From assembly GCF_005298175.1 (NCBI RefSeq), contig NZ_SZYH01000001.1:1240001-1304000 (forward strand): a stretch of DNA of 64,000 nt, read 5' to 3'. The DNA comes from Marinobacter panjinensis (GTDB lineage: Bacteria > Pseudomonadota > Gammaproteobacteria > Pseudomonadales > Oleiphilaceae). This document shows positions 45,422 through 54,399 of the stretch, piece by piece. Under the pieces are notes generated by a model, which searched no databases, was not told the DNA's origin, and saw nothing but the letters and a program-made list of their open reading frames with translations. The number at the start of each line of letters is the position of its first letter. Within the stretch, counting starts at the first letter, position 1. The position numbers were made by a program, and so were the translations under genes.

Positions 45422-46771
45422 CTAATCGGCAGATGCTTCTTTTAAAATCCTAAATAAAATGAAAAACAAAAAAGATACCAACAACGAGAAACTAAACTTT
45501 AAAATAAAATCGATAGCATCACTACGAGCAAAATATACCAGATTGGGGATAACCGAGAACAGCAAAAATCCCGAAATAACTGAACCCAAATTAAACCCAT
45601 ACTCTGAATAATAATAGGAGATAAAATCAATCACCTTAACAAAATAGACAAAAACAAACGTCAAGAACAACGCAATAAAATAATTAAAATAGTGAAGTTC
45701 GGCGAAAAAACTTGTCGCGAACCCGCCATATTCCCAAAGAACGCCTCGCGAACGGTCTACGCAACGGCCAAAATCTGTATCTTGTGATAAGTAACCATAC
45801 TGTTCAACACACGCCGAAACCTTATCTGGAAACTGCACCACTCCATATAAAACTTCAAAGGTTGCTCCTTGCTGGTGAAATGTTCTGATCACTACATCAC
45901 TCAAGCTATCGTACAGGTCATATCCGAGTCTATACTCGATAACCTTTGAGGATAGGAAAACAAGAGAGATCGCTAAAACTAGTAAAGACTTCAAACTCAA
46001 GCTGTACCAAACATTATAGAAGTACAAAAAAAGAAAAAAATACGCAACAAAGTAACCCCTAAGTCCAACGAAAAGAAAACCAAAAGACGCTACAAACAAT
46101 ATTAAAGAAGCCCAAAAAAAACGTTTTTTGTGGCGTGAAGAAAAAATATATAGAATAGAAAACCATTTACCATAAAAGAAATACTTAATATGACCCAAAA
46201 TTGAGGAGGAACCCGCGATTTCAAGATAATTACCATTCGAAATGATATCGTAAGAACGTATAGACACGAACAAGAAGTACCCGAAAAATAACAAAGAGAG
46301 CCCAAGACAAAGAGAAGAAATCCAGATGTTATGAAACGAACAGGACCTATCCACTAAAAGAATATGATGCAGCGAATAAAAAGAAGGGCTCGACAAGAGA
46401 ACGAAAAACATAGACATAAGCGAAAAATATGCTAAGAACACATATAAAGCGTATACATGGTCTGACAAGCTACCGGAATGACCGGCCTCAACCATTTCGA
46501 ATTCAAAAAAAGGATAAATAAAAGGCCTAGCGACTATGAATATAAAAACCGAAAGTAGAAAAAAGATAACCGGAGACAACGGTCTTTTATCAAAAGATGA
46601 AGCACGAATTATGAGTGACAAAACTCCAAAAAAAAACAAAAATAAAGCTAAATCTAAAGAATCTTCGCCGGTGAATGCGTATGAAATGTTTGCATAAAAT
46701 ACAGACACCATGAAAACAAACAAAGAGACTAGGAAAAAAACGATTCTCTTAAAAACTTTCAGATTTACCAT
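45422..46771 (-). CDS. wzy: Probable Wzy O-unit polymerase
   Basis: An integral membrane protein of about 449 residues with about 11-12 hydrophobic segments ([30 protein letters not shown], and others to the C terminus) and a large periplasmic loop near residues 300-350. This topology, the AT-rich sequence and the position between wzx and the glycosyltransferases fit Wzy, which polymerises O-units in the periplasm. Wzy proteins share little sequence, so the call rests on topology and context. The ATG at 46771 or a GTG at 46795, overlapping the upstream gene, may be the start. Confidence 0.75.
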   Translation of the reverse strand: MVNLKVFKRIVFFLVSLFVFMVSVFYANISYAFTGEDSLDLALFLFFFGVLSLIIRASSFDKRPLSPVIFFLLSVFIFIVARPFIYPFFEFEMVEAGHSGSLSDHVYALYVFLAYFSLMSMFFVLLSSPSFYSLHHILLVDRSCSFHNIWISSLCLGLSLLFFGYFLFVSIRSYDIISNGNYLEIAGSSSILGHIKYFFYGKWFSILYIFSSRHKKRFFWASLILFVASFGFLFVGLRGYFVAYFFLFLYFYNVWYSLSLKSLLVLAISLVFLSSKVIEYRLGYDLYDSLSDVVIRTFHQQGATFEVLYGVVQFPDKVSACVEQYGYLSQDTDFGRCVDRSRGVLWEYGGFATSFFAELHYFNYFIALFLTFVFVYFVKVIDFISYYYSEYGFNLGSVISGFLLFSVIPNLVYFARSDAIDFILKFSFSLLVSFLFFILFRILKEASAD

Positions 46772-46781
46772 AATTGATGAT

Positions 46782-47963
46782 TTACCTAGATCCACAAAAC
46801 ACCATCAATCTTTTCAGAAAAGCCTTCGAAATAAAAAAGATTAACAAGAAATAGTCCAAGAATGTCTTTTCATAATCCTTGGCTCCCTTTAATTTCCTTA
46901 CAAGCTTCGAAAACACCTCATCCTCAAAAAATTTTTCCGAGTATTTTCTACATTTAATGGACACATTATATACCCCCTGTTCTTTAAGGTAGTCCATTAT
47001 ATCTTGCAAATCAGAATCGGGTTGAGAGGGGATAACATTTAAGTCAGGAAACTCTCCTAAAGAGAAACCTTTAGAGTTGAATACAAATCTATATTTTTCG
47101 CGATGATTCACTTTACCGTGGCTCTTATCCAATATCGAATAAGGCTTGACAACAATAGTTGGTATACACATTTTTGATGAATCAAGAGCCGCTGTTCCCA
47201 TGACAAAAGAAAGGTCAACATGCTGATTCATAAAATTATCTAATTTTCCCGGCGGTATAAAGTCAATGAAACGAATAGCGAACCGTAGGTTCATTAATTT
47301 AACCTCCGTTCTTAAGTAAGATATCGCATCTCCGCTTCCAATAACATAAAAGGTCTTGACAGACAAATCTTCGCCCATTAATTGATTCAACTCTTTGAGC
47401 AAATCTAATAACGGCTCCACTTTAAAATCATGACTAACCCGCCCAATCCAACAACAGTTTACCACTAACCTGTTTTGCGACTTGCCGCACTCTATTATCG
47501 GACGCCCTCTTCCCTTGATCGCAATAGGCACAATCAAGCTTTCTGGCGAAAGAAGCTTCCTATTATATCCAGTAGTATATAGCTCGTAATTCAACCCAAC
47601 TAAATCAGTGAATACAATGGCATGCAACCGAAAAAGCTTACGAAGATATAGGGCTGGAAACACCCGAAGAAAAAATTTCATAAAGGACGTTTCGAATTTC
47701 CTGTTATAAAATGCAGCACCGAAAGCTCCATGGCCCATGGACCACACGAGTAGCTTTTTAAACCGCAGCCCTCTCAGGTAATAACGACCTAGACGTGAGA
47801 TTTCAGAGGTTGGTAATAGTATACAGTCATAAAAATGTTGGCCATGAAAGCTTTCAGTAATGGGGTCGCAGTCGTAGCCATTTTCAGAAAACCATGTCAT
47901 AGCGCGATCGAGAAGCTCATCGGTACCTCCGAACACACCTTGCTTTAATATTCCAATTCTCAC
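46782..47963 (-). CDS. Putative glycosyltransferase (GT-B-like)
   Basis: A 393-residue soluble protein, AT-rich. It begins MRIGILKQGVFGGTDELLDRA. The middle contains an apparent second Rossmann lobe (VNCCWIGRVSHDFKVEPLLDLL), with YVIGSGDAISYLR and a later FIPPGKLDNFMNQ-type stretch resembling donor-site regions of GT-B enzymes. It has no membrane segment but a hydrophobic C-terminal patch (FLDYFLLIFFIS). Its position between wzx and wzy supports a role in O-unit assembly. I cannot assign a CAZy family. A gap of 177 bp with nothing recognisable separates it from wzx. Confidence 0.65.
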   Translation of the reverse strand: MRIGILKQGVFGGTDELLDRAMTWFSENGYDCDPITESFHGQHFYDCILLPTSEISRLGRYYLRGLRFKKLLVWSMGHGAFGAAFYNRKFETSFMKFFLRVFPALYLRKLFRLHAIVFTDLVGLNYELYTTGYNRKLLSPESLIVPIAIKGRGRPIIECGKSQNRLVVNCCWIGRVSHDFKVEPLLDLLKELNQLMGEDLSVKTFYVIGSGDAISYLRTEVKLMNLRFAIRFIDFIPPGKLDNFMNQHVDLSFVMGTAALDSSKMCIPTIVVKPYSILDKSHGKVNHREKYRFVFNSKGFSLGEFPDLNVIPSQPDSDLQDIMDYLKEQGVYNVSIKCRKYSEKFFEDEVFSKLVRKLKGAKDYEKTFLDYFLLIFFISKAFLKRLMVFCGSR

Positions 47964-48140
47964 GCTTCAAACCTTTTACAAACTTATCTTAAAATTAACA
48001 AAGCCTAACCAGAAACACTCGGTTAATAACTAAAGAGTGTTCAATTTTGTTCGGCCTAATAATAGAAAGGAGCAGAGACCTACCTTTTTCAAGTTAGCAT
48101 TTAAATTCTCAATCTATCCTCTCTCTTCCCACTCGGGAAA

Positions 48141-49394
48141 CTAACCTTCATCCCTAAGCGACCTCAGAATAAGTAATGCCATTACGGCCCAATAAATCAG
48201 ATAATTAATTGCGTGTGCCAATGCAACGCCCTCTAGGCCTAATGTTGTAGTGAAAATCACCGTCAGCCCATAAAACAGACCAGAAAATACAATTTCGGAA
48301 ACAATGAACAGTTTCGTCATCGCTTTACCCAACATAAGGTAAGCCAATATCCAACTACCTATCTTCAGGGTATCGCCCACCATTTGCCAAGCAAATAGTT
48401 GTTTCATTGGCTCAAAATCTTCGGTAAAAAGGATCCGGATAATTAAGTCGCGAAGCAAATAGATCGTTAGACCGGAAACTGCAGCAACAGGGAGGATGAT
48501 TCTGTATCCCTGAATGATTTCATTACTTATTTCAGAGGCGTCTTTCAACTCTGAAAGTTTAGGTAGGTAATAAACACTGAGCGTTGTCGTAACCAACATA
48601 AGGTAAGCGGCACTCAGTCGCCACATTGCTTCCCAATAGCCCGCAGCGTCCCAGCCCAAAGTTTCGCCAAGATGGTTACGAATCAGTATGTGACTCACCG
48701 GTACGCACGCAGCACTTGTGAGCGCCATCGCGGTATACTTGCCGAGATTTTTGGCGGCTTGTTTATCTACGTTTCCGAGAAGGTAACGAAACTTGAACCA
48801 CGGTGCCTTATATACGAGTAGTAAAGTTACAAAAAAAGTGAGGGATTGGTAAATCGCCAGCGCTACCAAAGCGCCGTAAAGACCTAACCGAATCGCCATC
48901 ACACTCGTGACTGCCAGCGAAAACAGACTGCCTGCGATGTTAGCAACAACGTATCGTTGTATTTCTTTTTTACCGTTGAGAATAGCCAACAGCAGAGTAT
49001 TAAAGACAAACAATACTAGCGTAGCGGCAAACCAGATGAACACACTACCTAATGATTCGTCTTTTAAGAACCAGCCTGCCAGCGGCTGATTAAAAATAAT
49101 CACCAATACGGCGGTGGTCAGTGATCCAATCAACGCTATGGTGCCCGCCGTACGCCAGACCGTGTGTTGGCGCGCTTCATCGTCGTAGTACTCTGCCGTG
49201 TATTTGGTGACACCTGTGTTCAAGGCGCCGCTGGCAAAGGTAGTGATCATCTGAACAGCGTTTTGAAACTGTCCCAAAGCTGCGTAACCGGCGGGGCCTA
49301 CGTAGACTGCAAGGATCTTGTTCAGGCCCAGCAACGTCAGCATTTTAATGACTACTGCGATGCCGTTAAGAAGGCTGGTCTTGATCAGCGTCAT
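48141..49394 (-). CDS. wzx: O-antigen/lipid-linked oligosaccharide flippase (Wzx)
   Basis: An integral membrane protein of 417 residues with about 12 membrane segments, of the MATE/PST superfamily and resembling WzxE ([39 protein letters not shown] at the start). It moves the undecaprenyl-linked repeat unit to the periplasmic side. It overlaps the aminotransferase gene fdtB by 4 bp. WzxE-type flippases in other species handle amino-deoxysugar-containing glycans, which agrees with the dTDP-amino-sugar genes upstream. Confidence 0.9.
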   Translation of the reverse strand: MTLIKTSLLNGIAVVIKMLTLLGLNKILAVYVGPAGYAALGQFQNAVQMITTFASGALNTGVTKYTAEYYDDEARQHTVWRTAGTIALIGSLTTAVLVIIFNQPLAGWFLKDESLGSVFIWFAATLVLFVFNTLLLAILNGKKEIQRYVVANIAGSLFSLAVTSVMAIRLGLYGALVALAIYQSLTFFVTLLLVYKAPWFKFRYLLGNVDKQAAKNLGKYTAMALTSAACVPVSHILIRNHLGETLGWDAAGYWEAMWRLSAAYLMLVTTTLSVYYLPKLSELKDASEISNEIIQGYRIILPVAAVSGLTIYLLRDLIIRILFTEDFEPMKQLFAWQMVGDTLKIGSWILAYLMLGKAMTKLFIVSEIVFSGLFYGLTVIFTTTLGLEGVALAHAINYLIYWAVMALLILRSLRDEG

Positions 49395-50518
49395 CGGTTA
49401 GGAACCGGAAAGTCATTACAGGATTCGATGACTTTCTGGACCTGCTCGTCAGTCATCACCGGGCTGATCGGTAGGCTTAAAACTTGCTGGTGTATATCTT
49501 CTGTGACCGGATAACTATGTGTGTTCCAGTCGCTATAGGCTTGTTGCAGGTGTGGCGGTATCGGGTAATGGATCATCGTTTGCACACCAGCATTGAGCAA
49601 GTGTTGTTGCAGCGCATCACGTGTGCCAGTTCTCACCACATAGAGGTGAAACGCGTGGTTTTGCACGCTTGCGAGGTTTGCATCACGGCCTATCGGCTGG
49701 ATGATCACGGGGTTCTCGATGCCCTGTGCATATGCCAAGGCAATTTCCCGGCGGCGCTGGGTTTCTGCGTCAAGATAGTAGAGTTTGACGCGCAGCAGCG
49801 CCGCCTGGATTTCATCAAGGCGGCTATTCACACCCTGGTAGAGATTTTCGTATTTTTTATGGCTGCCGTAGTTGCCCAAGGCACGAATGGTTTTCGCCAA
49901 CTCTGGATCATTAGTGGTCACAGCACCAGCATCACCCAGTGCGCCTAGGTTTTTGCCTGGGTAGAAGCTGAAACCGGAGGCATCACCCCAGTTGCCTGCT
50001 TTTTTCCCTTTGGTCGCGGCCCCGTGTGCCTGCGCCGAGTCTTCCAGCACAAGCAGGTTATGGGTTTTGGCCAGCGCCATAATGTCTGGCATAGGCGCTA
50101 TCTGGCCGTACAAATGCACAGCCAGTATAGCTTTCGTGTTCGAGTTAATCGCGGTAGCGGTTTTTTCCGGGCAAAGGTTGTAAGTTGTTTCATCCGGCTC
50201 CACCAGCACAGGCTTTAGCCGGTTCTCGGTAATCGCCAGTATGCTGGCAATATAGGTGTTGGCGGGCACAATTACTTCGTCGCCTTCCTTTAACCGGCCT
50301 AGTTCTTTCCAAGCCTTCAAGGTCAGCGTCAACGCATCCAATCCATTGGCGACTCCAATGCAATGTTCAGTGCCGCACCAGGCGGCGAACTCCTCTTCGA
50401 ATGCGTGCACTTCCGTGCCCTGCATATACCAACCGGAATCAATTACTCGGGTGGCGGCCTCAATAAGTGTGTCGCGATACTGGTTGTTGATCAGCTTCAG
50501 ATCAAGAAAAGAAATCAT
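49391..50518 (-). CDS. fdtB: dTDP-3-keto-6-deoxyhexose aminotransferase (FdtB/QdtB type)
   Basis: A PLP-dependent DegT/DnrJ/EryC1 aminotransferase of 375 residues. Motifs: [45 protein letters not shown] and the PLP lysine in [20 protein letters not shown]. After FdtA moves the ketone to C3, this enzyme adds the 3-amino group, giving dTDP-3-amino-3,6-dideoxyhexose. Order fdtA-fdtC-fdtB with 4-bp overlaps supports the pathway. Fuc3N versus Qui3N cannot be decided from sequence by eye. Confidence 0.88.
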   Translation of the reverse strand: MISFLDLKLINNQYRDTLIEAATRVIDSGWYMQGTEVHAFEEEFAAWCGTEHCIGVANGLDALTLTLKAWKELGRLKEGDEVIVPANTYIASILAITENRLKPVLVEPDETTYNLCPEKTATAINSNTKAILAVHLYGQIAPMPDIMALAKTHNLLVLEDSAQAHGAATKGKKAGNWGDASGFSFYPGKNLGALGDAGAVTTNDPELAKTIRALGNYGSHKKYENLYQGVNSRLDEIQAALLRVKLYYLDAETQRRREIALAYAQGIENPVIIQPIGRDANLASVQNHAFHLYVVRTGTRDALQQHLLNAGVQTMIHYPIPPHLQQAYSDWNTHSYPVTEDIHQQVLSLPISPVMTDEQVQKVIESCNDFPVPNR

Positions 50519-50979
50519 TTATCTAGGTACCTGATTATTTCCGCAGGATTGCCCACCACTACAGCCCTGGGTGGTACATCTTTGGTGACCACCGCTCCGG
50601 CACCCACCATCGCGTATTCTCCAATGGTGATTCCCGGCAGCAGGGTAGCATTGGCACCAACACTTGCATGGTTCTTGATAGTAATACCCGAAAACTCTGC
50701 TGGGTACTCCTTTGAGCGCGGGTGGCTATCATTGGTGAATGTTGCATTCGGGCCAATAAAAACATCATTTCCAATTCGAGTCCCATCCCAGACCTGCACG
50801 CCGGATTTAATCGTCACGTTATCGCCAATGACGACATCACTTTCGATCAAAGTATGCGCACAGATGTTGCAGTTTCTGCCAATATTGGCACCGTCCAGGA
50901 CAACAACAAATTGCCAGACACGTGTCCCCTCTCCAATCTGGCTCGAAGCAACGTCAGCCAAGGAGTGAATAAAGCTCAT
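50515..50979 (-). CDS. fdtC: dTDP-3-amino-deoxyhexose N-acetyltransferase (left-handed beta-helix)
   Basis: A hexapeptide-repeat acyltransferase of 154 residues with the left-handed beta-helix pattern ([60 protein letters not shown]). It acetylates the 3-amino group, giving dTDP-Fuc3NAc or Qui3NAc. It overlaps fdtA and fdtB by 4 bp on each side. Catalytic His positions fit those of related FdtC/QdtC enzymes, but a close homologue is needed to fix the substrate. Confidence 0.83.
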   Translation of the reverse strand: MSFIHSLADVASSQIGEGTRVWQFVVVLDGANIGRNCNICAHTLIESDVVIGDNVTIKSGVQVWDGTRIGNDVFIGPNATFTNDSHPRSKEYPAEFSGITIKNHASVGANATLLPGITIGEYAMVGAGAVVTKDVPPRAVVVGNPAEIIRYLDK

Positions 50980-51392
50980 GTATTCACCCGTGTGATAAAA
51001 TCGCTGTACTCCCGAATATAATCGGATTCGTCATAATGTTCACTGGCCAGCACCAGCAAAACGCAGTCAGTGCTGAACTCGTGCATTTCATGCCATACCA
51101 AATGATTAATCAGAATGCCTTTCGCTGGCGAGTCCAGCCAGACTTCGGCTTTTTCGATGCCGTTGTCCAATAGCATCTTGCATTTGCCCGTAATACAGAT
51201 CGCGACTTGTTTCAGTGCTTTGTGGGCATGAAATCCACGAGCAACCCCAGGCTTGGTGCCGAAGATGTAATACACACGCTCTATGTCGAAGGGGACGATC
51301 TTGTTGCCCTCCAGCGCCACTAAGGAGCCCCGGTCGTCACCGAGTTTTGGGATCTCAATCCATTGCACCAGATCCGATTGTTTACTGCTCAT
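50976..51392 (-). CDS. fdtA: dTDP-4-keto-6-deoxyglucose 3,4-ketoisomerase (FdtA/QdtA type)
   Basis: A 138-residue cupin-fold enzyme, WxcM-like. The block [30 protein letters not shown] carries the His residues (FHAHK) that shift the keto group from C4 to C3 in dTDP-4-keto-6-deoxyglucose. It stands right after rfbA (11-bp overlap) and before fdtC. The product feeds FdtB. FdtA and QdtA differ in the C4 outcome; I cannot separate them here. Confidence 0.87.
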   Translation of the reverse strand: MSSKQSDLVQWIEIPKLGDDRGSLVALEGNKIVPFDIERVYYIFGTKPGVARGFHAHKALKQVAICITGKCKMLLDNGIEKAEVWLDSPAKGILINHLVWHEMHEFSTDCVLLVLASEHYDESDYIREYSDFITRVNT

Positions 51393-52260
51393 CGACCAAC
51401 TCCTGCAAGTAGATTCCGTAACTGTTTTTCTTGAGCTGATTTGCCTGAGCGAGGAGCTGAGTTTTGCTCAGCCAGCCATTGTTGAATGCAATCTCCTCCA
51501 GACACGCAATCTTGTAACCCTGGCGCTTTTCAATTGTTTCCACAAATTGGGCGGCTTCCAGCAGGCTCTCGTGGGTGCCAGTGTCCAGCCACGCAAAACC
51601 ACGGCCCAACAGCTCCACGTTCAGTTCGCCCGCTTCCAGGTAGGCTCTGTTCACGTCAGTGATTTCCAGCTCGCCACGGTGGGAAGGCTCTACGGCCTTT
51701 GCAATGTCGATCACGCGGTTATCGTAAAAGTACAGACCTGTCACCGCAAAATGGGATTGAGGTTTTGTGGGCTTTTCCTCTATAGAGATAGCTTTGTGGT
51801 TGTTATCAAACGCCACTACGCCAAAACGCTCGGGGTCCTTCACCTGGTAGCCGAATACCGTGGCGCCCCCATTCTCCTCGGTGCGCTTTACGGCATCGCG
51901 TAGTTTTGGAGTAAAGCCCTGTCCGTAGAAGATGTTGTCACCTAGCACCAGGCAAACGCTGCTGTCGCCTATGAAATCTTCACCGATTGTAAACGCTTGG
52001 GCCAGGCCATCGGGGCTGGATTGCTGGGCATAGCTGAGGCTGATTCCAAACTGCTCTCCGCTGCCTAGGCTTCGCTTGAAACTCGCCTCGTCTTCCGGGG
52101 TGGTGATGATCAAGATCTCCCGTATGCCGGCCAGCATAAGCACAGAAAGCGGGTAATAGATCATTGGTTTGTCGTACACCGGTAAGAGTTGTTTGGAGGT
52201 ACCCAAGGTAATGGGATATAGCCGGGTGCCGGAGCCGCCTGCCAAAATGATGCCTTTCAT
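51382..52260 (-). CDS. rfbA: Glucose-1-phosphate thymidylyltransferase
   Basis: Makes dTDP-glucose, first step of the dTDP-deoxysugar branch. The protein begins [20 protein letters not shown] (signature GGSGTRLYP). [26 protein letters not shown] and the [20 protein letters not shown] block follow. The ATG at 52260 overlaps the rfbB stop (ATGA) and gives 292 residues, the normal length. A longer upstream in-frame start at 52317 lies inside rfbB and is unlikely. Confidence 0.96.
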   Translation of the reverse strand: MKGIILAGGSGTRLYPITLGTSKQLLPVYDKPMIYYPLSVLMLAGIREILIITTPEDEASFKRSLGSGEQFGISLSYAQQSSPDGLAQAFTIGEDFIGDSSVCLVLGDNIFYGQGFTPKLRDAVKRTEENGGATVFGYQVKDPERFGVVAFDNNHKAISIEEKPTKPQSHFAVTGLYFYDNRVIDIAKAVEPSHRGELEITDVNRAYLEAGELNVELLGRGFAWLDTGTHESLLEAAQFVETIEKRQGYKIACLEEIAFNNGWLSKTQLLAQANQLKKNSYGIYLQELVDEQ

Positions 52261-53369
52261 GCCGATGCTCCTAAACGCTCTCTTTGGTAGCTGCCGTCCT
52301 GCACTCGTTGGCACCAATCAAGGTTATTGAGGTACCACACTACAGTTTTGCGGATGCCGGTTTCGAAGGTTTCTTCCGGGGACCAGCCCAGTTCACGCTG
52401 GATTTTGCTTGCGTCTATGGCGTATCGCAAGTCGTGGCCGGGGCGGTCTTTTACGTGAGTGATCAGGTCCCGGTAGCTATTTTGCTGAGGGCGTAGCTCC
52501 TGGAGGATGTCGCAGATGGTCTGGACTACTTCGATGTTCTGCTTTTCGTTGTGGCCGCCGATGTTATAGGTTTCACCGGGTTTGCCCTCTGTGACAACTC
52601 TATAAAGGGCGCGGGCGTGGTCTTCTACGTAGAGCCAATCGCGGATCTGGTCGCCTTTGCCGTAGACGGGGAGAGGCTTGTTTTCCAAGGCGTTGAGGAT
52701 AACCAACGGTATTAGCTTTTCCGGGAAGTGGTAGGGGCCGTAGTTGTTTGAGCAGTTTGTAATTAGTACCGGGAGCCCGTAGGTGCGTTGCCAGGCTCTT
52801 GCCAGGTGGTCGGAGCTGGCTTTGCTGGCGCTGTAGGGGCTGCTTGGGGCGTAGGGGGTTTGTTCGGTGAATAGGGGCAAGGCGTCGGGTTGTCGGATTT
52901 CGCTTTGCTCTATCCGACCTAGGGGGGCGGTGCTGTCTGCGTGTTCGGCCAGGTCGCCGTAGACTTCGTCTGTGCTTATGTGGTGGAAGCGGAAGTTGGT
53001 GCGGCGTTGGTCGTCCAGGCCTTGGCAGTAATGGCGGGCGGCTTCCAGCAGGGTGTAGGTACCAACTATGTTGGTTTCGATGAAGGCTGCAGGGCCGTCT
53101 ATGGAGCGATCTACGTGGCTTTCGGCGGCCAGGTGCATGATGGCGTCGGGCTGGTGCTCCGCAAGCACACGGTCTACTTCGGTGCGGTTGCAGATGTCTA
53201 CCTGTTCGAAGGCGTAGCGTTCGCTGTCGCTTACCTCTGCCAGGCTTTCGAGATTGCCGGCGTAGGTTAGTTTGTCGAGGTTGACCACTTCATCTTTGGT
53301 GTTGGTGATGATGTGGCGGATGACGGCGGAGCCTATGAAGCCGGCGCCGCCGGTTATCAGGAGTTTCAT
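52257..53369 (-). CDS. rfbB: dTDP-glucose 4,6-dehydratase with an in-frame REP insertion
   Basis: Makes dTDP-4-keto-6-deoxyglucose, the substrate of FdtA. Motifs: [24 protein letters not shown] with the catalytic Asp and Glu, and [11 protein letters not shown] (YxxxK). Between DEVYGDL and [18 protein letters not shown] the protein has an extra stretch of roughly 20 residues including GRIEQSEIR, encoded by a stop-free REP variant (52892-52918). The usual enzyme has a short acidic loop there. The site is surface-exposed in RmlB structures as far as I know, so activity may be kept. The product is 370 residues, slightly longer than usual. Confidence 0.94.
   Translation of the reverse strand: MKLLITGGAGFIGSAVIRHIITNTKDEVVNLDKLTYAGNLESLAEVSDSERYAFEQVDICNRTEVDRVLAEHQPDAIMHLAAESHVDRSIDGPAAFIETNIVGTYTLLEAARHYCQGLDDQRRTNFRFHHISTDEVYGDLAEHADSTAPLGRIEQSEIRQPDALPLFTEQTPYAPSSPYSASKASSDHLARAWQRTYGLPVLITNCSNNYGPYHFPEKLIPLVILNALENKPLPVYGKGDQIRDWLYVEDHARALYRVVTEGKPGETYNIGGHNEKQNIEVVQTICDILQELRPQQNSYRDLITHVKDRPGHDLRYAIDASKIQRELGWSPEETFETGIRKTVVWYLNNLDWCQRVQDGSYQRERLGASA
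52892..52918 (-). repeat. Stop-free REP variant inside rfbB
   Basis: GTCGGAT, TTCGCTTTGCTCT, ATCCGAC; the 7-bp outer clamp is kept but the inner bases differ from the common REP. In the rfbB frame it reads GRIEQSEIR. The same 27-bp sequence occurs at 53430-53456. Confidence 0.85.
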
Positions 53370-53379
53370 AATCAGGTCG

Positions 53380-54399
53380 TTATTGGGTGTTTGTGGTTGT
53401 TGCTTGGGTAGTCCGGTCGTGCTTGGGGTGTCGGATTTCGCTTTGCTCTATCCGACCAACGGGGGGGCGGATGAAGGCTCGGACGAAGACGGTGAATACG
53501 CCCAGCATTCCGCCTAGCATTGTAGCAATGATGGCGATCAGGGCCCGTTTGGGTTCGCTTTTTTCCTGAGGAACCACAGCCGGGTCTACGGTTTTGAAGA
53601 CGTATTCTCGCTGTGCGTTGGCCAGCATTACTGTTCTTGTTTCGCTTTCTATCAGTTGATAGAACACTTGCTGCATACCGGCAATGTTGGTTTCGTTGAG
53701 CTTAGTCTCCAGATAGCTGATGCTGGCTTCTGCTTCTTCAATGTCCTGGGCTCGCATGTGTTCGTTGATGTCTTTCACCAACCATTCGGTCCACTGTTTT
53801 GCGGCCACGGGAGAGAGGCTTTTTATGCTGACCGTAACCATGCCGTTGTCTTGATTTTCACTAACGCTTAGGTGGCTCTGCTTAAACTTTTTTACGAGGT
53901 CCCAGTTTGTTGGCTGCAAGCTCTCACCAACTTGATTGGTGCCCCACTCACCCGTTTCAGGGTTGTAGATCTCTTGGTCGTAAACCCATTGGTTTTGCCT
54001 GGAATTCCACGCTTTTGTCGCCATGAGTGGAACTTCGAGCTCATGGAGATGTATGAAATCCGTCAGAAACACTCTCGATTGAAGCACTTCTTTGGCGATC
54101 GAGGTTTTGCTGGAGCTGTCGCTTCCGATATTGACTCCAGCCAGGCTGGCCAGGCTGCCGAGCTGCCCACCCAGGCGGCCACCGCTATCTCCATCTGCCG
54201 GTGCGAGGAGAGCATTGGCCTGGTAGATATCCGGTTTGTAGAGGGCATAGGCAACACCACCGGCCGCAAAGAGCACAGTGATCAGGATGATTATCCATTT
54301 GCCGGACCATAGGGTGGCAAAGAGTTCCCGAAGATCAATCTCGTCATCCGGGTAATGCCCAGTCTCATACGGTTCCGGCAAACGTTCGTATCGGGTCAT
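53380..54399 (-). CDS. wzz: Wzz-type chain-length regulator with a REP-encoded C-terminal tail
   Basis: An inner-membrane polysaccharide co-polymerase of 339 residues: a cytoplasmic start, a membrane helix (about 34-53), a periplasmic coiled-coil domain and a second membrane helix (about 283-306). After the second helix, [22 protein letters not shown] is encoded partly by a REP variant (53430-53456). This tail is probably an addition, because Wzz proteins normally end shortly after the second helix. The gene overlaps wza by 4 bp. Two Wzz-like proteins flank the wza-wzi pair, so each may serve a different glycan. Confidence 0.87.
   Translation of the reverse strand: MTRYERLPEPYETGHYPDDEIDLRELFATLWSGKWIIILITVLFAAGGVAYALYKPDIYQANALLAPADGDSGGRLGGQLGSLASLAGVNIGSDSSSKTSIAKEVLQSRVFLTDFIHLHELEVPLMATKAWNSRQNQWVYDQEIYNPETGEWGTNQVGESLQPTNWDLVKKFKQSHLSVSENQDNGMVTVSIKSLSPVAAKQWTEWLVKDINEHMRAQDIEEAEASISYLETKLNETNIAGMQQVFYQLIESETRTVMLANAQREYVFKTVDPAVVPQEKSEPKRALIAIIATMLGGMLGVFTVFVRAFIRPPVGRIEQSEIRHPKHDRTTQATTTNTQ
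53430..53456 (-). repeat. Stop-free REP variant inside wzz
   Basis: Identical over 27 bp to the variant in rfbB. It encodes GRIEQSEIR at residues about 315-323 of the Wzz protein, just before its C terminus. Confidence 0.85.
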
